This document shows positions 24,237 to 31,450 of a stretch of DNA of 64,000 nt, one piece after another. Source of the DNA: Jeotgalicoccus halotolerans (GTDB taxonomy: Bacteria > Bacillota > Bacilli > Staphylococcales > Salinicoccaceae). The position numbers and the translations under genes are program-made. The stretch's first letter is position 1; the number at the start of each line of letters is the position of its first letter. The notes under the pieces were generated by a model that was given only the letters and a program-made list of their open reading frames with translations, was not told the origin of the DNA and did no database searches. The stretch lies in the NCBI RefSeq assembly GCF_003387165.1, contig NZ_QUMW01000009.1:62001-126000 (forward strand), read 5' to 3'.

Positions 24237-25100
24237 TTATTTGTGACTATTCTGTGTCTGCATTCTGATGTGGTTGCCGGAAGGGTCCACTGCCAATGTA
24301 TAGCCATCTTCTTTTTCAGCAGTAAAACCGAGGGCTTTAAGTCTTGATACTGCTTCATTCAGAGCTTCGTCGGAAGGGTAGACTACAGTATAATAATCGA
24401 GACCGATACTTCCTTTTTCGGGGGCAGGAGCGCCGAGCCCATTCCAGATGTTAGCTGCGATATGGTGATGGTATTTCTCACTGCTCATAAATAGTGCCTG
24501 TCCGCCAAAGTTCAGGATGACTTCAAATCCAAGTCCTTCTGTATAAAACTCATCAGTTTTTTGAAGTTCACTGACGTGAAGATGAACGTGTCCCATTATA
24601 GTATCTTTTGGCAATCCTTTAAAGTCCTCGGGGTCCGGTCTGTTTTTAAGAAGATCTTGTGCGTTCAGCGGTTCAGTCACCATATGCACCTGGTTATCAT
24701 TCCAAATCCAGTGTTCTGGTTCTCTGTCTATATATATTTCGATTCCGTTGCCGTCCGGATCATCCAGATAAAGTGCTTCACTTACATGATGATCTGCTGA
24801 GCCTAAAGGTATTTGCTTTGCCGCAAGATGCATTGTCATTAAGGCAAGGTCTTCTCTTTCAGGGAGAAGGAGGGCAAAGTGGTACAAGCCTGCAGAACGG
24901 GGATGTGTGCGTTCTTTGTCTGTCTGGTTTAAAATAAGCAGTACATTTTCACCGTCAGCAGTTAATTCAGCACTTGTTTCGTTCTGGTTAAGGACTTGAA
25001 AGCCGATTGTTTCAGTGTAGAACTTTAATGAACGTTCTAAATCCTTTATATTTAATGATACTTTTTCTACATAAGTTGCATTTCCATTATGGAAGGTCAT
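24237..25100 (-). CDS. catE: Catechol-2,3-dioxygenase-like VOC protein (CatE)
   Basis: 287 residues built of two vicinal-oxygen-chelate modules, about 9-130 and 165-280. Metal-ligand positions are visible as His in the second module (MGHVHLHVSEL), YHHHIAANIW, and the Glu of GNGIEIY in the first. Size and layout match B. subtilis CatE (YfiE), a catechol ring-cleaving dioxygenase induced by catechol and quinones. The divergent neighbour is a CatR/YodB-type regulator, as with catDE in Bacillus, which supports a role in quinone/thiol stress. Good AAAGGAG site before the ATG. Confidence 0.82.
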   Translation of the reverse strand: MTFHNGNATYVEKVSLNIKDLERSLKFYTETIGFQVLNQNETSAELTADGENVLLILNQTDKERTHPRSAGLYHFALLLPEREDLALMTMHLAAKQIPLGSADHHVSEALYLDDPDGNGIEIYIDREPEHWIWNDNQVHMVTEPLNAQDLLKNRPDPEDFKGLPKDTIMGHVHLHVSELQKTDEFYTEGLGFEVILNFGGQALFMSSEKYHHHIAANIWNGLGAPAPEKGSIGLDYYTVVYPSDEALNEAVSRLKALGFTAEKEDGYTLAVDPSGNHIRMQTQNSHK

Positions 25101-25118
25101 ATTGTATTCTCCTTTTCG

Positions 25119-25180
25119 GTAACTTTATGTAACTAAGTATATATTAATCATCAAGTAATAGCAAGTAATAGATTTTACTT
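25119..25180. promoter_or_regulatory. Candidate operators between catE and catR
   Basis: GTAACT is directly repeated in the stretch 25119-25134, close to the catE start. AAGTAATAG is repeated at 25153 and 25163, the second copy forming an inverted repeat with TTACTT (25163-25180). Either could bind the HxlR-family regulator. Confidence 0.4.
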
Positions 25181-25229
25181 TTATTAGATGCTTTTTTGTG
25201 ATATTATATTTTAATAAGGAGTGATATAA

Positions 25230-25559
25230 ATGTCTCAAAATGAAATGTGCCCCCGCTTTGAAAAAGCGGTGAATATATTAAGTCAAAGATGGACTGCGCT
25301 GCTTATTTACCAGATGCTGGACGGTAATTCGAGATTCGGAGAAATTCAGGCGGCAACGGGTGTCAGCGGTAAAGTGCTGTCGGATCGTTTGAAAAGTATG
25401 GAACAAGAAGGTCTTATCAATCGCGAAGTCATTCCAGAAACGCCTGTAGTTATCCAGTATTCTTTAACGGAAAAAGGTTTGTCACTTGAACCTGTGTTAA
25501 GGGATATTGAAAAATGGTCTCAAAACTGGATTGAAACAGAAGGCAAAGTAGAAGCTTAA
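25230..25559 (+). CDS. catR: HxlR-family redox-type regulator (CatR/YodB-like)
   Basis: 109 residues with the winged-helix HxlR fold: RFEKAVNILSQRWTALLIYQML, recognition region SRFGEIQAATGVSGKVLSDRLK and wing GLINREVIPETPVVIQYSLTEKG. The single Cys near the N-terminus (EMCPRF, Cys7) matches the thiol sensor of CatR and YodB, which release DNA when modified by quinones or diamide. It is divergent from the catE-like dioxygenase, its likely target. AAGGAGTG precedes the ATG and a terminator follows. Confidence 0.85.
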   Translation: MSQNEMCPRFEKAVNILSQRWTALLIYQMLDGNSRFGEIQAATGVSGKVLSDRLKSMEQEGLINREVIPETPVVIQYSLTEKGLSLEPVLRDIEKWSQNWIETEGKVEA

Positions 25560-25565
25560 AAAATT

Positions 25566-25602
25566 AAAACTGGGAATCCGATTCGGGATTCCCAGTTTTT
25601 TT
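25566..25602. terminator. Bidirectional terminator between catR and the nuclease gene
   Basis: A 13- to 14-bp perfect stem around GATTC with T-runs in both directions. Confidence 0.88.
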
Positions 25603-26161
25603 ATTCTGACCAGATTCCGAGTCCTTCACTTTTAGCTTCATCTTCGGCCTCTTTCAGCAAATCTTCGTATTTGTCATTAGGCGGATGTACATACTCCGCA
25701 GTGGCGAGACCTTCTCTCACAAGAATTTCATTGACCATTTCGCCATCGGCATATACATAAGCTAAATAACGGTCATAGTGATCCTGTTTTTCTTCATCAA
25801 ATTCTACAGTTATTGTATCAGCATTATCCAATAGTTCCTGTGTTCTTTCGAACGCTTCTTCTGCATAAGGTTCATCATGTTCACCGTTTCTTCCGATTTC
25901 AGGCGTATTGATAATTAGGTATCTGAAGCTTTCGGACTTTCCGTTGTAATTAAATCGCGTCGTATCACCGTCGATATGCTGGTCGACTGTTACCTCGTTA
26001 TCTGCAGAAACTTCTTCATTATCTTCACCGGCAAAATTATCATTATATACTGTGACTCCGATAAATAGTAAAAGTATTACAATCATTCCCGGAAGGCCCA
26101 GTTTTCTCAAATGTCTCGGCCGGACAAATTTATTGTTCTTCCTGTTGTTTTCTGATGCCAT
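25601..26161 (-). CDS. Membrane-anchored thermonuclease (SNase family)
   Basis: 186 residues. A basic N-terminus and one membrane helix (about 20-40) precede an SNase domain. Visible nuclease features are YLIINTPEIG, where the D of the classical D-T-P is replaced by N, then EEAFERTQELL, the active-site Glu region VEFDEEKQDHYDRYLAYVY with catalytic Arg, and VREGLATAEYVHPPN. The enzyme cuts DNA and RNA with calcium outside the cell. A start ATG with AAGGATGAG is clear. The Asp to Asn change at a metal ligand may lower activity and should be checked by alignment. Confidence 0.85.
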   Translation of the reverse strand: MASENNRKNNKFVRPRHLRKLGLPGMIVILLLFIGVTVYNDNFAGEDNEEVSADNEVTVDQHIDGDTTRFNYNGKSESFRYLIINTPEIGRNGEHDEPYAEEAFERTQELLDNADTITVEFDEEKQDHYDRYLAYVYADGEMVNEILVREGLATAEYVHPPNDKYEDLLKEAEDEAKSEGLGIWSE

Positions 26162-26238
26162 TATCGCTCATCCTTTTATAGTAAATACTACTTCTATATT
26201 ATAGTTTTTATCTTGTTAAAACAATTATAAAATCAGCG

Positions 26239-26269
26239 TTGACCTTGACGCTGCGTCATAGTTTATACT
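26239..26269 (+). promoter_or_regulatory. MerR-type promoter with 19-bp spacer and dyad operator
   Basis: TTGACC (26239-26244) and TATACT (26264-26269) are 19 bases apart, the spacing MerR proteins need to twist DNA. The spacer contains the perfect dyad TGACGC-T-GCGTCA (26246-26258). Confidence 0.75.
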
Positions 26270-26289
26270 CAAATTTAAGAGGTGAGGAA

Positions 26290-27021
26290 ATGAAAATTAA
26301 AGAACTGGCTGAGCTTTCAGGCGTGAGTGTCAGAACGCTGCATCACTATGATGCGATTGGACTGCTGACACCAGAAACTGATGCTGTGAACGGCTACCGC
26401 AACTATTCAGATGAAGATATATCAAGACTGCAGCAGATTCTATTTTTCAGGCAGTTGAATTTTAAGCTGGGGCAGATCAAAGATATATTGGACAGCCCGT
26501 ACTATATTAAAAGAGAAGCGCTTCAAATGCAAAAAGCTATTATCTTAAAAGAACACGCGAGGTTAGAAAGTATTGTAAAACTGATAGACAAGACAATCAA
26601 AGAAGAAAAAGGAGAAATAATTATGACAAATGAAGAGAAATTTGAAGGTTTAGATTTTTCACAAAATCCCTATGAAGATGAGGCGAGAGAAAAGTGGGGG
26701 AGTCAAGCTGTTGAGGAGTCAAAACAGAAACTCAAAAAAATGGGCGCAAAAGACACTGAACAGAAGTTTAACAGCATCTATACTGAACTATCGAAAGTGA
26801 GACATATGGAAGTAGATTCAAAAGAAGCGCAGGCACTTATCCACGAATGGTATGAATACTTAAATGAAATAGGAGAGTATACTCCTAAGATGTTTAAAGA
26901 GCTTGGAGATATGTATACAGAAGATGAAAGGTTTAAACAAAACATCGATAAATTTGGAGAAGGACTGGCTGAGTTCATGCAGCAGGCAATGACTGTATAT
27001 TATGAAAATCATAAAAAATAA
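26290..27021 (+). CDS. MerR-family regulator with TipAS drug-binding domain
   Basis: 243 residues. The N-terminal MerR winged helix (about 1-70) has [27 protein letters not shown] coiled coil (75-108) leads to a TipAS domain (about 112-243) ending [11 protein letters not shown]. TipA/Mta-type regulators activate promoters when they bind thiopeptides or other drugs. The promoter upstream has the matching MerR architecture, so the gene is probably self-controlled. Codon 112 is an ATG preceded by AAAGGAGAAATAATT, a good ribosome-binding site. It could yield the free 132-residue TipAS domain (26623-27021), as Streptomyces tipA does. Confidence 0.88.
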   Translation: MKIKELAELSGVSVRTLHHYDAIGLLTPETDAVNGYRNYSDEDISRLQQILFFRQLNFKLGQIKDILDSPYYIKREALQMQKAIILKEHARLESIVKLIDKTIKEEKGEIIMTNEEKFEGLDFSQNPYEDEAREKWGSQAVEESKQKLKKMGAKDTEQKFNSIYTELSKVRHMEVDSKEAQALIHEWYEYLNEIGEYTPKMFKELGDMYTEDERFKQNIDKFGEGLAEFMQQAMTVYYENHKK

Positions 27022-27045
27022 TCCCTGAGGAGGGATTATTTTTTA
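27017..27045. terminator. Bidirectional terminator
   Basis: AATAATCCCT (27017-27026) with AGGGATTATT (27031-27040), T-runs on both sides, between convergent genes. Confidence 0.85.
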
Positions 27046-28575
27046 TTTGTATGGTCTGATATCAGTATCCAGATTATCCGTTGCCGGTCCTTCAATCACT
27101 TTGCCTGTGTAATTAAACCTTGAGCCGTGGCAGGGACAATCCCATGTTTTATCATCATTGTTCCAGTTTAAACTGCAGCCCATGTGGGTGCATCGGTTAG
27201 ATACGACATAATAAATATCGCCGTCGCGGTAGACACCTTTTTTCACCGGGCCGTCTTTTGCAACAGTCCCTTCACCCTGATCGAGCTCGAGCGTATCGAA
27301 ATCTGGATGAGATTCCGTCATACTTTTTATTTCCGACTCCGCAACATGCATCGGATTTGTTAAGTGCTGCTTTAACTGCTGGAAAGTTCCTTTTTTACGG
27401 TTAGGGTCGAGCATTTCTCTATACATATTATTTTTACCCTCTGCCAAGTCGCTGATTATCATCGAAGACAGAACACCATTTGCCATACCGTATTTGTTAA
27501 ATCCTGATGCGACAAAATAGTTTTCATTCTTTTTGTTAAAATAACCGATAAAAGGCAGGGAATCCGCGGTCATTAAATCCTGAGCCTGGTAAGCATATAA
27601 GGTTTTTTCATTTACAGTTTTCTGTCCTGCGTAATGCTCCAGTTCGTCGAGCTGCTTGTCCATATCTTTTTGCTCGTAAGAACCGTGACTGAGACCGCCG
27701 AACAGGAGGAGAGGCAAGGCATTGCTCTTATCCACGATATTCCTGATTGACAGTCCGGCGCCGTCGTAACCGCTGAGCGAGATATTTTCCGGTATCGGAG
27801 TCGATGTTTCCGCGACGAGGCCGTAGCCGTAACTGATTTTAAAACTGTTAAAGTAGAAGTTTTCAAGATCGAGAAATGGAAAATGAGTTGCAATAATCAG
27901 GTAATCAAAAGTTATTTTGTAATTATCACCTGTTGAAAGGGTATTGCCGTCAGTACTTTTAGCACGTGTATGTTCATATATAGTTACGTTAAGGCCCTGC
28001 AGCACTTCGATGATTCCTTTTAGAAACTTAAGAGGATGGAATTCAGCCTGGTTTTTCATAACGAGTCTTCCCGCTGTTTCAAATGGAAGATTATTTTGGT
28101 CTGTTGATAAGTAGCCATCAATAGAAAGTTCTTTATATACTTTATCTTCCTTTTCGAGGTCTTTCACTGATTTTTCATGTTCAGCTTCAGCATAAATTAC
28201 GCTGTCTGTCCGTTTGAAGTCGCAATCTATGTTGTATTTCGTTACAATACGCTCAATTTCTTCGATCGCACTCATTTGTGATTCATAATATAATTGAGCA
28301 GTATCTGCGCCTTTCTGGTTTTTCAGCTGACTGTAAAGTAAACCCTGCTGTGCTGTTATTCTTGCAGTGGTATTTTTTGTAGTGCCGCTGACTAATTCAT
28401 TGCCTTCAATTAAAGTTACGTCATATCCTTTTACAGCGAACTGATAAGCATTCATTAAACCGCTTATACCGCCGCCTGCAACCAGCACATTTGAATCTGT
28501 GTTCTCTTTAAGTTCGGGAAACTTCGGCAGTTCAACCGAAGCAGACCAGTACGACTGATTAACACCCTTATTCAT
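27043..28575 (-). CDS. FAD-dependent oxidoreductase with C-terminal Rieske domain (YhfW-like)
   Basis: 510 residues. The N-terminal part is a DAO-type FAD enzyme with NVLVAGGGISGLMNAYQFAVKGY at about 28-50. The C-terminal 110 residues are a Rieske [2Fe-2S] domain with intact ligands in CTHMGC and CPCHGSRF. This fusion is the YhfW family of Firmicutes; physiological substrate unknown, probably oxidation of an amine or amino acid with electrons passed through the cluster. AGGAGGGG precedes the ATG, and the convergent neighbour shares the terminator. Confidence 0.88.
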   Translation of the reverse strand: MNKGVNQSYWSASVELPKFPELKENTDSNVLVAGGGISGLMNAYQFAVKGYDVTLIEGNELVSGTTKNTTARITAQQGLLYSQLKNQKGADTAQLYYESQMSAIEEIERIVTKYNIDCDFKRTDSVIYAEAEHEKSVKDLEKEDKVYKELSIDGYLSTDQNNLPFETAGRLVMKNQAEFHPLKFLKGIIEVLQGLNVTIYEHTRAKSTDGNTLSTGDNYKITFDYLIIATHFPFLDLENFYFNSFKISYGYGLVAETSTPIPENISLSGYDGAGLSIRNIVDKSNALPLLLFGGLSHGSYEQKDMDKQLDELEHYAGQKTVNEKTLYAYQAQDLMTADSLPFIGYFNKKNENYFVASGFNKYGMANGVLSSMIISDLAEGKNNMYREMLDPNRKKGTFQQLKQHLTNPMHVAESEIKSMTESHPDFDTLELDQGEGTVAKDGPVKKGVYRDGDIYYVVSNRCTHMGCSLNWNNDDKTWDCPCHGSRFNYTGKVIEGPATDNLDTDIRPYK

Positions 28576-28690
28576 GAGACCCCTCCTGTTAAATATTTAT
28601 AATACTCTTACCCTAAAAATGGCAATTCAACTTTATAATTTCAAAAATTAAGAAAGTGTAAATTTATTATATGAAAATGATTAAAAAGAC

Positions 28691-28719
28691 TTGAAATATC
28701 CGGCGGAAACCTATAGTAT
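28691..28719 (+). promoter_or_regulatory. Promoter of the tRNA cluster
   Basis: TTGAAA (28691-28696) and TAGTAT (28714-28719), spacing 17, about 40 bases upstream of the first tRNA. Confidence 0.5.
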
Positions 28720-28756
28720 ATATAACAGACATTAAATATATGTTAAATAATATTAG

Positions 28757-28828
<72 letters not shown>

Positions 28829-28850
28829 TTTTATATTTTTACATAAGAGT

Positions 28851-28926
28851 GGTCCCGTGGTGTAGCGGTTAACATGCCTGCCTGTCACGCAGGAGATCGC
28901 GGGTTCGATTCCCGTCGGGACCGCCA
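28851..28926 (+). tRNA. tRNA-Asp (GTC)
   Basis: Acceptor GGTCCCG with CGGGACC, anticodon loop CTGTCAC, T-loop GTTCGATTC. CCA is encoded. Confidence 0.95.
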
Positions 28927-28946
28927 TTCAAAATTTTATATAACAC

Positions 28947-29019
28947 GGTTCAGTAGCTCAGTTGGTAGAGCATGTGATTGAAGCTCACAGTGTCGGCGGT
29001 TCGATTCCGTCCTGAACCA
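28947..29019 (+). tRNA. tRNA-Phe (GAA)
   Basis: Acceptor GGTTCAG with CTGAACC, anticodon loop TTGAAGC. No encoded CCA. Confidence 0.94.
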
Positions 29020-29038
29020 TATTTACTTTATTACCTTC

Positions 29039-29112
29039 GCGGGTATAGTTAAATGGTATAACCTCAGCCTTCCAAGCTGATGTTGTCGGTTCGATCCCGT
29101 CTACCCGCTCCA
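29039..29112 (+). tRNA. tRNA-Gly (TCC)
   Basis: Acceptor GCGGGTA with TACCCGC, anticodon loop CTTCCAA. Discriminator T and encoded CCA. Confidence 0.94.
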
Positions 29113-29121
29113 TCTTATTGT

Positions 29122-29193
29122 TCCACAGTAGCTCAGTGGTAGAGCTATCGGCTGTTAACCGATCGGTCGTAGGTTCGAGTCCTACCTGTGGAG
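29122..29193 (+). tRNA. tRNA-Asn (GTT)
   Basis: Acceptor TCCACAG with CTGTGGA, anticodon loop CTGTTAA. No encoded CCA; the next tRNA starts three bases later. Confidence 0.94.
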
Positions 29194-29196
29194 TCT

Positions 29197-29268
29197 GGCC
29201 CGTTGGTCAAGCGGTTAAGACACCGCCCTTTCACGGCGGTAACACGGGTTCGAGTCCCGTACGGGTCA
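29197..29268 (+). tRNA. tRNA-Glu (TTC)
   Basis: Acceptor GGCCCGT with ACGGGTC, anticodon loop CTTTCAC. No encoded CCA. Confidence 0.94.
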
Positions 29269-29272
29269 TACT

Positions 29273-29301
29273 CAGAAGTGTAATCGCACTTCTGTTTTTT
29301 T
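29273..29301 (+). terminator. Terminator-like hairpin inside the tRNA cluster
   Basis: CAGAAGTG (29273-29280) pairs with CACTTCTG (29287-29294), followed by seven T. It stands between tRNA-Glu and tRNA-Ser and may lower tRNA-Ser expression. Confidence 0.75.
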
Positions 29302-29306
29302 ATTCT

Positions 29307-29394
29307 GGACAGTTGGCCGAGCGGCTGAAGGCGCACGCCTGGAACGCGTGTAAACGGCAACCCCGTTTCGAGGGTTCAAATCCCTCACTGTCCG
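29307..29394 (+). tRNA. tRNA-Ser (GGA)
   Basis: Acceptor GGACAGT with ACTGTCC, anticodon loop CTGGAAC and a long variable arm, 88 nt in all. No encoded CCA. Confidence 0.94.
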
Positions 29395-29421
29395 TTACAT
29401 ATTATTAAATAGCAGTACAAG

Positions 29422-29455
29422 AACAGATACGTATTTAATACGTGTCTGTTTTTGT
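29422..29455 (+). terminator. Terminator of the tRNA cluster
   Basis: A 12-bp stem with one wobble (29422-29433 with 29439-29450) followed by TTTG and T-rich sequence. Confidence 0.8.
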
Positions 29456-29749
29456 TTATATGAATTTTTAATTTTTTTGAAAGCAGGAGATTAAGTAATG
29501 AAATTCAAATAAGCAGAAAAAGGTAAAGTGGACGGACCAATTTATGGTACTTGGCCATTTTTTTACATTAAAGTCAAGTCATAATTATTTCATATTGAAG
29601 GTATAAATATTTTCTGAATATTATTTAGAAATATATAGTCATAAACGTTGAATTATCAATACTAGCAGTGGTTAAATACTAATTAATATAAGCTGGTACT
29701 AATAGTTAGTGTGAAATTATATAATGTGTTTTTTAAAAAAAATATGAAA
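29456..29749. other. AT-rich gap before the fad operon
   Basis: No gene seen. A TATAAT at 29720-29725 could be the -10 of the operon; no good -35 is visible. Short start-stop frames only. Confidence 0.5.
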
Positions 29750-29763
29750 TGAAATCGTTTACA
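29750..29763 (+). promoter_or_regulatory. Catabolite-responsive element (cre, CcpA site)
   Basis: TGAAATCGTTTACA fully matches TGWAANCGNTNWCA. It lies about 25 bases after the likely -10 and 105 bases before fadX, a position where CcpA blocks transcription in the presence of glucose. Confidence 0.8.
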
Positions 29764-29867
29764 AAAATTGAACGTGATGTTACATTTGAAAAAGTGAAGG
29801 GGATAAATAAAGAAAGGGTCATATGTTGAATTTTTAAATGAATATTACAAGGTCGGGAGAATAGAGT

Positions 29868-31433
29868 ATGGAGATTATTTCATATGATGATTTAAGGAAT
29901 ATCGTAAAAAGCGGTGATGTTATTTCTATTGCCGCTCTGTCTACAGGAAACTTGCCGATGGAAGTATTAAAGCATTTGGCAGAACAGCATGATGAGCATG
30001 GGAATCTCGATAATTTAACCTTTGTCGTCGCGAATGATATCAGCGATTTTGATGATGGTTTTGATCTCGATTCTTTTGTCTCTCGCGGCATGGTTAAAAG
30101 AATTATTACCAGTCTGATGGTCGCTTCTCCCGTTACTGTTGAAGCGGTTAAAAACAATGAGATTGAAGTTTATTTTCTGCCGCAGGGTATCATCGCGATT
30201 TCTTACCGCGATCAGGCTTTTTCTTCACCGGGAACCATTACTAAAATCGGATTAAATACTTTTGTGGATCCCAGACTTTCCGGCGGGAAAGTGAATGATG
30301 CAAGTCGTGATGACTTAGTATCCCTAATGAAGATTAATAATGAAGAGTATCTGCATTACGATTTTCCGAAGATTGACATTGTTCTTTTGAGAGGTACATA
30401 TGCTGACGAGGATGGCAACATTTTCATGACGCATGAGTCTCATCTCGGTGAAGGTTTCAGTGCAGCTTCAGCTGCAAAGAAAAATAACGGCAAAGTAATC
30501 GTCCAGGTTAAAGAGATAATTGCAAAGGGGAGTTTCAATCCGCAGGATGTGTTTGTTCCTTCGGAGCTTGTCGATTACGTCGTTATAAACAAAAACCCAA
30601 AATATCATAAGCAGGTGATACAGACATATTATGATCCCGCTTTATCCGGCCATCACAGAATTTCGCACAGTAAGGAGAAGTTTTTGGAGTTCGGCGCGAG
30701 AAAAATTATTTTACGGCGTTCGGCACAGTTTTTAAAACGCGGGCATGCGGTCAGCATCGGTTATGGAATTAACAATGAGCTGTCGAATGTGCTGCGTGAA
30801 GAGCGAGCTGATCATCTTGTCAAATTGAATATTGATACCGGTATATTCGGGGGGATTATCGGAAGCAGAAATCATTTTGGCATGAACTATAATCTGGATG
30901 CAAGAATGCGTCACGATATGACTTGGGATTTTATTTTTAACGGGGGTCTCGATATTGCATTTCTAAGCTTTGCTGAAATAGATAAAGCTGGTAACGTGAA
31001 CGTTTCTCAGTTTGGGGAGAGAATGAACGGCAGCGGCGGTTTTATCGATATCAGCCAGACAGTTAAAACTTTGATTTTTTCAGGAACGATGGTCGTCGGG
31101 AGCGAATCGCATTGTAAAGATAATGAACTGGTAATTGATTCAGAAGGGCATTCCAAAAAATTTGTCGACACTGTTCAAAGTATGGATTTCAATGCGGATT
31201 ATTCAAGGGAACTTGGCCAAAATGTGTATTATGTTACCGAACGCGCTGTCTTTCAGCTGACTGATGAGGGGATGGAACTGATTGAGATTGCTCCGGGGCT
31301 CAGTCTAGAAAAAGATGTGCTTTCGCAGATGGATTTTAAGCCGAAAATATCGAAGGATTTAAAAGTAATCAAGAGTGAACTGTTTCAGGAAAACTGGGGG
31401 AAATTAGCAGAGACAATTGAAAACAATCATTAA
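29868..31433 (+). CDS. fadX: Acyl-CoA/acetate CoA-transferase family protein FadX
   Basis: 521 residues spanning fused alpha and beta halves of a family I CoA-transferase. The N-terminal half has GDVISIAALSTGNLPMEVL and the loop IGLNTFVDPRLSGGK. The second half has YGINNELSNVL and NIDTGIFGGIIGSRNHFGMNY. The latter is where family I enzymes carry the catalytic Glu in a Glu-x-Gly setting; here the position appears to be Asp. First gene of the fad operon and followed 18 bases later by the acyl-CoA ligase, as in S. aureus. Likely transfers CoA between short or long acyl groups during fatty-acid breakdown. Confidence 0.87.
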   Translation: MEIISYDDLRNIVKSGDVISIAALSTGNLPMEVLKHLAEQHDEHGNLDNLTFVVANDISDFDDGFDLDSFVSRGMVKRIITSLMVASPVTVEAVKNNEIEVYFLPQGIIAISYRDQAFSSPGTITKIGLNTFVDPRLSGGKVNDASRDDLVSLMKINNEEYLHYDFPKIDIVLLRGTYADEDGNIFMTHESHLGEGFSAASAAKKNNGKVIVQVKEIIAKGSFNPQDVFVPSELVDYVVINKNPKYHKQVIQTYYDPALSGHHRISHSKEKFLEFGARKIILRRSAQFLKRGHAVSIGYGINNELSNVLREERADHLVKLNIDTGIFGGIIGSRNHFGMNYNLDARMRHDMTWDFIFNGGLDIAFLSFAEIDKAGNVNVSQFGERMNGSGGFIDISQTVKTLIFSGTMVVGSESHCKDNELVIDSEGHSKKFVDTVQSMDFNADYSRELGQNVYYVTERAVFQLTDEGMELIEIAPGLSLEKDVLSQMDFKPKISKDLKVIKSELFQENWGKLAETIENNH

Positions 31434-31450
31434 CAAAGGGGAAGATATCA

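Noticed and set aside
29118-29408. Open frames in both directions over the tRNA cluster
   Set aside because: They are chance frames across tRNA-Asn, -Glu and -Ser, whose cloverleafs are intact.
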